A DNA stretch of 33,329 nt, from the NCBI GenBank assembly GCA_036556805.1, contig DATBIS010000088.1:1-33329 (forward strand), written 5' to 3'. Shown here in pieces: positions 1 to 6,965 of the stretch (the stretch's first letter is position 1; each line of letters opens with the position of its first letter). The position numbers and the translations under genes were made by a program. Below the pieces are notes generated by a model that was not told the DNA's origin, ran no database searches, and saw only the letters and a program-made list of their open reading frames with translations. Source of the stretch: DATBIS01 sp036556805 (GTDB lineage Bacteria; Actinomycetota; UBA4738; HRBIN12).

Positions 1-95
1 CGATCCCCACGGACTGGCCGAAGAGCGCGTACGGCTACTCGGTCATCGGCGACGCGGTGAACCCGTACCCGCTGCTCGTCGAGGCCTGCCTCTAG
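1..95 (+). CDS. 3' end of an unidentified protein (partial)
   Basis: A reading frame open from the window edge (first full codon at base 3) gives 30 residues ending in PYPLLVEACL before a TAG at 93-95. Codons use G or C at third positions almost throughout, which supports real coding sequence. Too little is visible to name a family. Its stop codon overlaps the stop codon of the convergent gene at 92-907 through a shared CTAG at 92-95. Confidence 0.55.
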   Translation, partial: IPTDWPKSAYGYSVIGDAVNPYPLLVEACL

Positions 96-907
96 CCCGG
101 CGAATCTCCCTCGTCCTCGTCGTCCTCCAGGGTCGCGAGGAGCGCGCGGTCGCGTCGAACGCCCAGCACGTACCACGCGACCGCGAGCAGTGCGGAGGCT
201 CCCGCGAGGACGACCACGAGGAGCTGGAGCGTCCGGCTCCCGCCGCCCGCGTTACCGGTCGGGAGCGCCGACGGTGTTCCGAGCACCGCGACGTAGCCGG
301 GACTCTCGACGCGGGCGAACGACTGCTGGGTGCCGGCGAGGTTCGAACCGCGGAGCTTCGTGACCCAGGTGGTCCCGTCCTTCGTCCACGCGACGTGGTG
401 CCCGGTCGTGGAGCCGCCCGGCGTGGACGGGTACACCAGCAACACCTGGAACGGTGTCGCCGGCGAACGGATGGTGTCACCGGACGGTACGTACGTGAAG
501 GTGAGCCGGTAGACGTTGCCGAGCACCGTGAGGTTGCCGGGCGGAGCGGCGACGGTGCTGGGCGCGAGCGGCTCGATCTCCGCGTGCACGGCGGTCTGCT
601 TCGGGGCGTTCGCGAAGGTTCCGGCGTCGAAGAACACGTTCACCTGGCCGTCGGCGGTCGTGAGGACGGTCGACTCGGAGCCGTTCGCGCCGAGGCGGAT
701 GTCGGCGGTCGCGCCGAACGGCTGGCGGTTCGTGTCGGCGAGCGCCGGCGGCGGGTCAACCCATCGGTAGGACTGAATCGGGAGGATGCCGTCGAGGAGC
801 GGAGCGCGCGCGGCGGGGGACAGGCGCGCCGACACGATCGCCCCGACGATCCAGACCCCCGCGATCGCGAGCCCGGCGACGAACGCGCCGGCACGACCGC
901 GCCTCAC
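92..907 (-). CDS. Membrane-anchored extracytoplasmic protein, unknown function
   Basis: 271 residues, last gene of the minus-strand copper-type operon. Just after the start lies a hydrophobic segment (AGAFVAGLAIAGVWIVGAIV), followed by about 200 residues of beta-rich, probably extracytoplasmic sequence with a Pro-rich start (YRWVDPPPALADTN). A second transmembrane helix near residues 228-252 (LQLLVVVLAGASALLAVAWY) is followed by a basic stretch and an acidic tail (DDEDEGD), the expected arrangement for a cytoplasmic C-terminus. The GTG at 907 overlaps the TGA of the upstream gene as GTGA; a GTG at 910 is equally possible. I do not recognise the family. Its place after a substrate-binding lipoprotein suggests an envelope role, which is inference. 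Confidence 0.75.
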   Translation of the reverse strand: MRRGRAGAFVAGLAIAGVWIVGAIVSARLSPAARAPLLDGILPIQSYRWVDPPPALADTNRQPFGATADIRLGANGSESTVLTTADGQVNVFFDAGTFANAPKQTAVHAEIEPLAPSTVAAPPGNLTVLGNVYRLTFTYVPSGDTIRSPATPFQVLLVYPSTPGGSTTGHHVAWTKDGTTWVTKLRGSNLAGTQQSFARVESPGYVAVLGTPSALPTGNAGGGSRTLQLLVVVLAGASALLAVAWYVLGVRRDRALLATLEDDEDEGDSPG

Positions 908-2151
908 CACCCCATCACCGACGCCGGCATGGGCTCGGAGGCGAACGCCGGCGGCCAGATCACCGCCGCGTGTCCCGGCGAGACCCACTCCCAGATCACG
1001 CTCGCCGCCTCGACGTTCGCGCCGGCGTCGGGGACGCCGGGAGGCGCGAAGCGCAGCCCGCTGCCGTTCGGCAGGCTCCCGCGCGGCAGGTCGACCTCGA
1101 GCGCAGCCGACGCCACGGCCGCCGCCGTGTCGCCGTTCGCCTCGGGCAGCACGTCGTGGAAGAGCGCCCACGCCGCGCTGAAGCCCGCGAGCGCCGGCGG
1201 CGAGAGGTCCGAGCCCCAGCGCGCGCGGTACGCATCGTTCGCGCGCTGCAGGAGGTCGCGCGCCTGCGGCCGAAGCCCGTCGGGGTCGATGCTCGCGTCG
1301 GGTTTGTCCGACGCGTACACGCCCACCGCCATCCGCCCGAGACGCTGCCCGAACTCGGGCATGCAGTAGCTCGAGGACGTGCCGATGCTCGCGACGAGCG
1401 GCACGTGCTCTCGCACGAGCTCGCGGCGAACCGCGATCCCGTCCTCGAGGTACGCGGACACGAACAGCACGTCGGGGCGGGCGGCCGCGATGCGGCGCGC
1501 GATCCGCGCGGCGTCATAGCCGACCGGCGGATAGCCGACCGTGGCGACGAGGTCGAGGCCGAGCTTCCGGAGCTCGTCCTCGGCGCCGCTCGCGACGGTG
1601 TTCCCGTAGACGTCGTCCACGAACGCGACCGCGTAGCGGAGGGAGCGGGGGTCGCGGTGCATCTCGTGCGCGAGCTTCCCCGACACGAAGTCGATCGCCG
1701 CGCGGCCCAGCGTGCCGCCGGTCGGCGGCACGCGGAACGTGAGATCGCCGGCGTCGGACGTGCTCGGCAGCATTCCCACGGCGCCGGTCTCCCAGAAGAG
1801 CATGTTCCGCTCGGCGGTCGCGGTCGAGGCAACCGCGGAGATCGTGCTGCCGTAGCTCCCGAGCACGAGGTCGATGCCCTCGGCGTCGAGCTGGGCGATC
1901 GCGGCCGGCGCGGCGTCGGAGCCCGGCACGTCGACGGTGCGGAGCTCGATCGGCCGGCCGTGCACGCCCCCATCGGCGTTCACCAGGTCGGCCGCGAGCG
2001 AGACGCCGCGGAACTCCTGGACGCCGCCCGAGCCCTGCGAGCCGCTCAGCGGGTACACCGCGCCGATCACGAGGGGATCCGGCGACGACGGCGACGAGCA
2101 CGCGCTCGCGACGAGCGCGAGCGCGACCCCGTACCGAACCGACCGCCTCAT
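904..2151 (-). CDS. Periplasmic-binding-protein (type 1 fold) lipoprotein
   Basis: 415 residues. The N-terminus is a lipoprotein signal peptide with lipobox LVASAC, then a Ser/Pro linker (SSPSSPDP). The body starts LVIGAVYPLSGSQG, the opening of branched-chain amino acid type substrate-binding proteins (Peripla_BP_6, LivJ-like), and continues with typical elements: AADLVNADGGVHGRPIEL, a long middle with VAFVDDVYGNTVASGAEDEL, and PDVLFVSAYLEDG. Family members bind amino acids, amides or urea for an ABC importer, or act as sensors. No permease or ATPase gene is next to it, so the partner is unknown. Start ATG at 2151 overlaps the TGA of the protease gene upstream (ATGA); the next gene starts inside its own stop. 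The open frame extends upstream but without the signal peptide in the right place. Confidence 0.88.
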   Translation of the reverse strand: MRRSVRYGVALALVASACSSPSSPDPLVIGAVYPLSGSQGSGGVQEFRGVSLAADLVNADGGVHGRPIELRTVDVPGSDAAPAAIAQLDAEGIDLVLGSYGSTISAVASTATAERNMLFWETGAVGMLPSTSDAGDLTFRVPPTGGTLGRAAIDFVSGKLAHEMHRDPRSLRYAVAFVDDVYGNTVASGAEDELRKLGLDLVATVGYPPVGYDAARIARRIAAARPDVLFVSAYLEDGIAVRRELVREHVPLVASIGTSSSYCMPEFGQRLGRMAVGVYASDKPDASIDPDGLRPQARDLLQRANDAYRARWGSDLSPPALAGFSAAWALFHDVLPEANGDTAAAVASAALEVDLPRGSLPNGSGLRFAPPGVPDAGANVEAASVIWEWVSPGHAAVIWPPAFASEPMPASVMGW

Positions 2152-2711
2152 CGCAGCGCCGCCAGGAGGTTCGCGGCGGCATGGGTCGCGGCCGGGACCT
2201 TCCACGAGCCGGAGGCCCATCGCTGCCAGGAGAGCAGGAGGCCTGCGCCGAGGTCCACCGGCATCGCGGCGGAGCCGTACGCCGGCAGGTGGATGAGCGC
2301 GAACAGGAGCGCCGAGCCGGCGATCGCCGCGACCGGCCCCCATCGCCGCAGCTCGCCGTAGGCGACGCCGCGGAAGAGGAGCTCCTCGGCGAGCGCGGCG
2401 AGGAGCGAGAGCGGCACCACGACGAGCGCGCCCGAGACCGGCGCGGAGGGGCCGGCGGCGCTCGCCGCCGCGAACGCTGCAAGCAGGCCCAGCGCCGCGA
2501 CGAGATCGGGCCGCAGGTTCGGCGTCTCGGCCGGAGGGGCGAGTGCCGCCGACGCGATCGCGATCGCGCCGTACACGACAACGAGCAAGGCGACCTTCGG
2601 TGCGACCGCCGGCGTCGCGGCGAGTGCGGACGTGCGCAGCACGAGGAGTCCCGCGCCGAGCAGCACGACGACGGGGCCGGCGATCGACCGGCGCCCGACG
2701 GCGACGCTCAC
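2148..2711 (-). CDS. CPBP family intramembrane metalloprotease
   Basis: 187 residues, mostly hydrophobic, with about five to six transmembrane helices. The three motifs of the CPBP (Abi/Rce1, CAAX protease-like) family are all present: AEELLFRG with E109, E110 and R114; FALIH with F137 and H141; and HAAAN with H177 and N181. These residues bind the catalytic zinc and water in the family, so the enzyme looks intact. Substrates of bacterial CPBP proteins are mostly unknown; here it sits between a His-rich lipoprotein and a binding-protein lipoprotein, so processing of an envelope protein is possible (inference). GTG start at 2711 overlaps the upstream TGA (GTGA), and its own TGA overlaps the next ATG. 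Confidence 0.9.
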   Translation of the reverse strand: MSVAVGRRSIAGPVVVLLGAGLLVLRTSALAATPAVAPKVALLVVVYGAIAIASAALAPPAETPNLRPDLVAALGLLAAFAAASAAGPSAPVSGALVVVPLSLLAALAEELLFRGVAYGELRRWGPVAAIAGSALLFALIHLPAYGSAAMPVDLGAGLLLSWQRWASGSWKVPAATHAAANLLAALR

Positions 2712-3121
2712 GAGGTCACCTCGAACGACGACGAGGCGATCACGCGTGGATCGAACGGCGCGTGATCGGACGCGACGAACTCGACCTGCACCACGTGGGT
2801 CCCCGGCGACAGCTTGGGCAGGGCTTGCTTCAGCCCCGACGTCATCGTGATGAGCGAGCCGTCGACCGACACGTGCAGGTGTCCCTGGTCGGGCACGACG
2901 GTGGTGGTCGTCGTGGGCACGAGCTTCGCGCCGGTGAGCGAGACGCGGAGCTCGACGGGATCGTTGACGGTCGCCCCGTTCTTCGGCGAGAGGATCGCGA
3001 GCGTGCCCGTGCTCGCCGGCCGGCTGGTCGGCGCGGACGGCCCGGCCGACCCGTCGCCACCGCAGGCGGCCAGGAACAGCAGGAGCACGGCAAGCGCCGC
3101 CGGCCGGCGCCGGGCGCTCAT
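2708..3121 (-). CDS. His-rich beta-domain lipoprotein, paralogue of 5084-5638
   Basis: 137 residues. A short basic N-terminus and hydrophobic core end in the lipobox LAAC (C20), followed by a Gly/Ser/Pro linker. The remaining ~95 residues form one beta-rich domain with conserved histidines: GHLHVSVDG (H81, H83), GTHVVQVEF (H109) and SDHAPFDPR (H120). The same pattern, with the same histidines, occurs in the gene at 5084-5638 on the other side of copCD, so the two are duplicates. The repeated His and TMT residues suggest metal binding, but that is inference; an Ig-like or DUF4399-like fold is a possible comparison. ATG 3121 was chosen because it gives a proper lipoprotein signal; it lies 4 bp after the copCD stop. 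Confidence 0.82.
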   Translation of the reverse strand: MSARRRPAALAVLLLFLAACGGDGSAGPSAPTSRPASTGTLAILSPKNGATVNDPVELRVSLTGAKLVPTTTTTVVPDQGHLHVSVDGSLITMTSGLKQALPKLSPGTHVVQVEFVASDHAPFDPRVIASSSFEVTS

Positions 3122-3125
3122 CCGC

Positions 3126-5087
3126 TCACCCCGGGATCGTCTGGTCGAGGACCACATGGATCGTGTCCCCATTCTCTCCGGTCGCGAGCAGATCGAAGTG
3201 CCATTCGCCCGCCGTGAGGGAGACGTCCCCCACGAAGTGACCCGCGCTCAGGCGCCGGAGCTTCAGGGCCGTGGGAGGGGTTTGGGGGCCCGACGCCGTC
3301 ACGGACACCGATGCCAGCGGGAGCTCCTTGCCGTCGTCGTCGAAGGCGGTCAGGTGGAACTCGTTCGCGCCACCCGTCCCCGGGTCGTTGTAGGCCTGGA
3401 TGCTCTCGCCGCTCGGAACGGTGAGCGTGGTGATCGGCGGGCTGCCCGACGAGACGGCGACCGTCTGCTCGGGCGGCCTGGTGGTGAGATGCAGGTCGAT
3501 CTCGAGCGTCTGCGTCCCCTGCCGGGCGAGCACGGTCACGTTCCACATCCCGTCGATCGACAGCTGCGACCCCTGCCCCGTCCACTCGCCGGTCTCGGCG
3601 CGGGAGAGGTCGAGCGTCGTGCTGCTGAGGGTGGAGTCGGCGAACCGGAAGCTCAGGGTGACCGCGTCGGCCTGCGCCGGCGCGCCGGTGTCGAAGTCGG
3701 CGAGCTTCAGGTCGAAGGTATTCTGCCCCGCCGTGCCGGGCGAGACGGTGAGCCGGGCGCGCGTGGTCGTCGCGAAGTCGCTCCCGGTCACCACGATCGG
3801 GGCGGAGGCGGCGCTCGCCGGGGCGTTGCGGGGCGCCAGCCCGGTGAGGGTCCCGGTGAGCGCGAAGACGCCCACGGCGAGGGCAAGCTCTCCTTGTGCG
3901 ACGCGTCGAAGGAGCGGCGGTCCCTCCGGCCGTCCGGCGCGCACCCGGGGAACGGACCGGAAGTGGTTGAACGTGCCGAGCGCGATGAGGGCGAGCGCGA
4001 CGACGATCTTGAGCGCGAGGGTCGTGCCGTAGCCGTTGCGGAACGGGTGCAGCCACCACGTCCAGCCGAGCTCGTGCGAGGAGCGAAGGACGCCGGTGAC
4101 CGCGACCATGCCGAGCGAGATCCCGGCAAGCCACGAGAAGCGATGCGCGACGCGACCGCCCTCGGCTTGGTCGCCGAGTCGAAGCCACAGCACCAGCAGG
4201 ACGAGCCCGCCGATCCAGGCGCCGACGGCCAGCACGTGCACCCACTGCAGTCCCTGCTCGAGCCACGCGGCCCCGCCGGCGGCCGCGTGGCCACCGCGGA
4301 CGCGCGCGAGCATCGCGAGGCCCGCGAGCGCGGCGAGCGCGATCAGGCGAGCCCGGCCAGACCTCACCGCGACGATCGCCGCGGCTGCCGCCGCGGCGAT
4401 CGTCCCCCCCGCCAGCCACTCCAGCGGCGTTCCCGTGTTCGATCGCAACAGCGTGCCGAGCGACACGTCCAGCGCCGAACGTTCGGCGAGCACGATCGCG
4501 ACCGTCCCCAGCAGCGCCGCCGCGGCGCCGGCGAGAGCAAGGGGCCGTCTCGCCGGCGGTTCGCCGCGATAGATCACCAGCCCGTCGAAGCCGATGGCGA
4601 ACAGCACGCAGAGGCCCATCAGCAGCACGGCGCGACCGGCGACCCCCAGTGGGGTCGGCGGGCGAGCGGTCGCCTGCTGGCCGGTGCGAGTCGGCGGGGG
4701 GGTTTCGCCCACCCCGAACGCGAACGTGCCCGACGTCTGGTGCCCGTCGACCTGGGACACGACCTGCCAGGACACCGTGTACACGCCGTCCGGCAGGTCG
4801 GGGAGCGCCACCCGCAGCGCGAGCGTTTCGCCGGGAACGTTCGTGGCGCGTCCCGATTGGACCTCCGCTCCGGCCGCGTTCAGCACGGCCACGCTGGAGA
4901 GCGACGGATCCGGTCGCTCGCTGAACACGAGGGTCACTTCGGTGGGCGCGTGGTCGAGGCGCTCGCCGTCGGAGGGCGTCGATCGCTGAAGGTACGCGTG
5001 CGCGCCCGTCGCTTCGGCGAACGCGAGCACCAGGCCGATCGCCGCGACCACCACCGCCAGGCCTCGGAGCAGCCGTCTCGCCGTCAT
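3126..5087 (-). CDS. CopC-CopD fusion protein with extra C-terminal beta domains
   Basis: 653 residues. A signal peptide ends ATGAH so that H30 would be at or near the mature N-terminus, as in copper-binding CopC; the CopC domain (30-125) also has VDGHQTSG with D114 and H116, the second half of a Cu(II) site. Residues ~140-405 form about eight transmembrane helices with CopD-type features (WVHVLAVGAWIGGLVLL and LALKIVVALALIALGTFNHF). Beyond these are two beta-rich segments (~430-550 and ~550-653; for example EWTGQGSQLSIDGMWNVTV and LSAGHFVGDVSLTAGEWHF) that resemble YtkA/FixH-type domains. Fused CopC-CopD proteins are known in Gram-positives and act in copper uptake or resistance; direction is not decidable here. 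ATG 5087 overlaps the upstream TGA (ATGA). Confidence 0.9.
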   Translation of the reverse strand: MTARRLLRGLAVVVAAIGLVLAFAEATGAHAYLQRSTPSDGERLDHAPTEVTLVFSERPDPSLSSVAVLNAAGAEVQSGRATNVPGETLALRVALPDLPDGVYTVSWQVVSQVDGHQTSGTFAFGVGETPPPTRTGQQATARPPTPLGVAGRAVLLMGLCVLFAIGFDGLVIYRGEPPARRPLALAGAAAALLGTVAIVLAERSALDVSLGTLLRSNTGTPLEWLAGGTIAAAAAAAIVAVRSGRARLIALAALAGLAMLARVRGGHAAAGGAAWLEQGLQWVHVLAVGAWIGGLVLLVLWLRLGDQAEGGRVAHRFSWLAGISLGMVAVTGVLRSSHELGWTWWLHPFRNGYGTTLALKIVVALALIALGTFNHFRSVPRVRAGRPEGPPLLRRVAQGELALAVGVFALTGTLTGLAPRNAPASAASAPIVVTGSDFATTTRARLTVSPGTAGQNTFDLKLADFDTGAPAQADAVTLSFRFADSTLSSTTLDLSRAETGEWTGQGSQLSIDGMWNVTVLARQGTQTLEIDLHLTTRPPEQTVAVSSGSPPITTLTVPSGESIQAYNDPGTGGANEFHLTAFDDDGKELPLASVSVTASGPQTPPTALKLRRLSAGHFVGDVSLTAGEWHFDLLATGENGDTIHVVLDQTIPG

Positions 5088-5638
5088 CCGGAGCCTCGTT
5101 CGAGCGTGAAGGCAACCGACGCGAGCACCCGCGGGCTGAAGGGCGCGTGGTCGGCGGCCACGAACTCTGCCTGAAGGACATGGTTTCCCGGCTCCTGCCC
5201 GATGAGCGAGATCGTTTGCTGGAGCCCGTAGGTCATCGACACGAGGCTCCCGTCGAGCGACAGGTGGACGTGGCCGGTGTCGCTGGTGAGCGTGGTGGTC
5301 GCGCTCGGCACGATCCGGCCGCCCACCAGGTGCAGGCGCACCTGCAGCACGTTCCCCGAGACCACCTCACCCTGCGTGGGCTCCTCGAACGCGATCGTCG
5401 CCGCGGACGTCGGGCGCACGGCCGACGGTCCGATGAGCGGGCGCACCCACGCGACCGCGGTCAGGCCGGCGACCGCGAGGACGCCGGCGCTCGCCCACAT
5501 CACCGGCAGCCGCCAGCGCGGCACGCGGCGCGACGGGCGCTCGCGGCCGCGCTGGCGCGCGACGTAGCCGAGCCAGAAGGAGCCGCCCAGCAGTACGGCA
5601 GACACCGCTTCGTCGGGCGTCCCCGCGTGGGCGAGCAC
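5084..5638 (-). CDS. Membrane-anchored His-rich beta-domain protein, paralogue of 2708-3121
   Basis: 184 residues. Two hydrophobic segments (about 11-27 and 47-70) are separated by an Arg-rich loop (RQRGRERPSRR). The C-terminal ~105 residues are a beta-rich domain that matches the lipoprotein at 2708-3121 nearly motif by motif: GHVHLSLDGSLVSM (H123, H125), GNHVLQAEFV (H153) and DHAPFSPRVLAS (H164). Thus one copy is held by TM helices and the other by a lipid, with copCD between them. GTG 5638 directly follows the TAG of the upstream gene with no gap; a later start at M47 would keep only the second TM and cannot be excluded. Metal binding is inferred from the conserved histidines and the neighbourhood. 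Confidence 0.78.
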   Translation of the reverse strand: MLAHAGTPDEAVSAVLLGGSFWLGYVARQRGRERPSRRVPRWRLPVMWASAGVLAVAGLTAVAWVRPLIGPSAVRPTSAATIAFEEPTQGEVVSGNVLQVRLHLVGGRIVPSATTTLTSDTGHVHLSLDGSLVSMTYGLQQTISLIGQEPGNHVLQAEFVAADHAPFSPRVLASVAFTLERGSG

Positions 5639-6286
5639 CTACGAGCCGGCCGCCTTCCGACGCGCCATCACGAGCCCGGCGGCCCCGATGGCGATCCCCA
5701 GGACGCCGACGACGAGCGCGACGATCACCAACGGATCCGTCTCGTTCGCGGTCGTGCGGACCTGACCGATCGCCTGCTGCAGGCGAGGAACCTCGCGGTC
5801 GAGGCGCTGCGACAGCTCGGCCGTCGTCGGGGCCTGGGTGACGGGGAATTCCGCGTCGGAGATCGGCATGACGTCGTCGAATCCCTTGCCGGACGTGAAC
5901 GTCTCGTCCACCTTCTGACCGCTCACGGTTCCCGTGAAGTGGAACGTGTAGGTCCCGGCCTGCGTGGGCACGAACCACGCCCGGTAGTCGCCCGGCGTAC
6001 CGAACTCGCCGATCTCGAAGTCCGGCTCGAGCGAGAGCTTCGTCGATTCGCTGCCGAACGTGACCTCCACCTCCAGCGCGTCGCCGAGGTTCGTCACCGG
6101 CTTGCCGAGCCTCGAGAGGATGAGCTGCGCACTATTCGGCTGACCCGCGTACGCGGGTTCGGCGCCGAAGCCGACGGCCATCGTGAGGTCGCCGACGTCC
6201 CGTTCCTCGTGGGCGACTGCCGTTCCGGGGAACGCGAACACCAGCAGGGCGGCCGTGAGCACGGCCGCAGGCATCACCTTTCGCAT
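5639..6286 (-). CDS. Exported, C-terminally anchored beta-domain protein of the copper-type operon
   Basis: 215 residues. A clear signal peptide (MRKVMPAAVLTAALLVFAF) ends with TAVAH, putting a histidine (H26) at or near the mature N-terminus, as in CopC. The middle is a beta-rich domain (for example FGTPGDYRAWFVPTQAGTY and FHFTGTVSGQKVDETF) resembling YtkA-like proteins. Residues ~160-180 look helical, and a single TM helix (PLVIVALVVGVLGIAIGAAG) is followed by the basic tail MARRKAAGS. ATG 6286 is preceded by GGAGGA (6298-6293) at 6 nt, the best ribosome site in this operon, so this is probably the first gene translated independently. Function is unknown; an accessory role to CopC-CopD is inferred. 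Confidence 0.83.
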   Translation of the reverse strand: MRKVMPAAVLTAALLVFAFPGTAVAHEERDVGDLTMAVGFGAEPAYAGQPNSAQLILSRLGKPVTNLGDALEVEVTFGSESTKLSLEPDFEIGEFGTPGDYRAWFVPTQAGTYTFHFTGTVSGQKVDETFTSGKGFDDVMPISDAEFPVTQAPTTAELSQRLDREVPRLQQAIGQVRTTANETDPLVIVALVVGVLGIAIGAAGLVMARRKAAGS

Positions 6287-6292
6287 GGGTTG

Positions 6293-6298
6293 TCCTCC
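6293..6298 (-). promoter_or_regulatory. Strong Shine-Dalgarno site of the copper-type operon
   Basis: GGAGGA on the minus strand, 6 nt before the ATG at 6286. It fixes the start of the first gene and contrasts with later genes of the operon, which start inside the stop codon of the previous gene. Confidence 0.75.
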
Positions 6299-6313
6299 TC
6301 CACGCTTGCGTCG

Positions 6314-6333
6314 GCCGGCGCGGTCGCGCCGGC
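6314..6333 (-). terminator. Hairpin between the four-TM gene and the copper-type operon
   Basis: A perfect 9-bp GC inverted repeat (GCCGGCGCG at 6314-6322 and its complement at 6325-6333) with a 2-nt spacer, so probably 8 bp with a 4-nt loop. It lies right after the stop of 6337-6921 and before the Shine-Dalgarno site. No T-run follows, so it may be a weak terminator, an attenuator or an mRNA processing site. Confidence 0.4.
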
Positions 6334-6336
6334 GTC

Positions 6337-6921
6337 CTACACGAACGAGCGGGCGGAGGGAGGACCTCGCAGTCCGGTGGCGGGCAGATGAGGGGACGTC
6401 CGTCGCGGGGGCTGCGCCGGAACGGCGATCGGGGTCGTGCGCAGCCGCGGACGTGGGGGGAGCGACGGGGCGAGGGCGATCCTCGAGCCGGCGCGGAGCA
6501 GCGCGCGGATGACGAGCGCCCCGAGCGTCGCGATCACCGCCTGCACGACCAGCCCCGTGAACAGGACCCGAGCCAGCCCGTGCATCCCCGCGTGGGCCTC
6601 GATGCGTTCGAGGACCTCCATCGTCGCGAAGATCGCGACCTGGATCGTCGACAGGCCGACGGCGAGCCCCGGCAACGTCGGGAGATCGTTCGACGGGTGG
6701 TGCAGGCGAGAGAGGAACAGCCACATGAAGGCGAGTCCTGCGGCCACGAGCGCCGTCTCCGCGAACGCGGGAAGGTAGCCGTGGCCGGTCGAGGTCAGCA
6801 GGACGTTTCGATCGTGCGCGTTCGGCTCGATCAGGACGTAGGTGACGGCGTGCCCGAACACCACCCCGAGCGTCGCGATCGAACAGGACGCGAACGCGCG
6901 CAACCGATCCACGCGGGCCAT
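6337..6921 (-). CDS. Small four-TM membrane protein, unknown function
   Basis: 194 residues with about four hydrophobic segments: LRAFASCSIATLGVVFGHAV, PAFAETALVAAGLAFMWLFL, LPGLAVGLSTIQVAIFATME and LARVLFTGLVVQAVIATLGA. The C-terminal ~45 residues are Pro/Arg-rich and probably cytoplasmic. Several histidines lie in or between helices (GHAVTYV, STGHGYLP, RLHHPSND, EAHAGMHG), which would fit a metal-related role beside the copper-type operon, but no family is recognised. ATG 6921 is only 9 nt from a TACAAT -10 element and has no Shine-Dalgarno sequence, so its mRNA is likely leaderless or nearly so. It could read through into the operon below, 50 bp away. Confidence 0.78.
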   Translation of the reverse strand: MARVDRLRAFASCSIATLGVVFGHAVTYVLIEPNAHDRNVLLTSTGHGYLPAFAETALVAAGLAFMWLFLSRLHHPSNDLPTLPGLAVGLSTIQVAIFATMEVLERIEAHAGMHGLARVLFTGLVVQAVIATLGALVIRALLRAGSRIALAPSLPPRPRLRTTPIAVPAQPPRRTSPHLPATGLRGPPSARSFV

Positions 6922-6930
6922 CGTGGAGGG

Positions 6931-6940
6931 ATTGTACGCT
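6931..6940. promoter_or_regulatory. Overlapping divergent -10 elements
   Basis: The ten bases ATTGTACGCT read TACAAT on the minus strand (6936-6931) and TACGCT on the plus strand (6935-6940). The first is 9 nt before the ATG at 6921; the second is 25 nt before the GTG at 6966. The two hexamers share 6935-6936, so the promoters should exclude each other. No convincing -35 was found for either. Confidence 0.5.
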
Positions 6941-6965
6941 TGGCCCCGGTCAACGGAAGGACATC

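Noticed and set aside
2814..5174. A 786-codon plus-strand open frame opposite copCD
   Set aside because: Arg/Gly/Glu-rich translation without motifs, antisense to a gene with clear CopC and CopD features; a by-product of high GC content.
3118..5181. A 687-codon minus-strand frame overlapping copCD in another phase
   Set aside because: Composition is Arg/Gly/Ala-rich and lacks membrane helices; the copCD frame is the real one.
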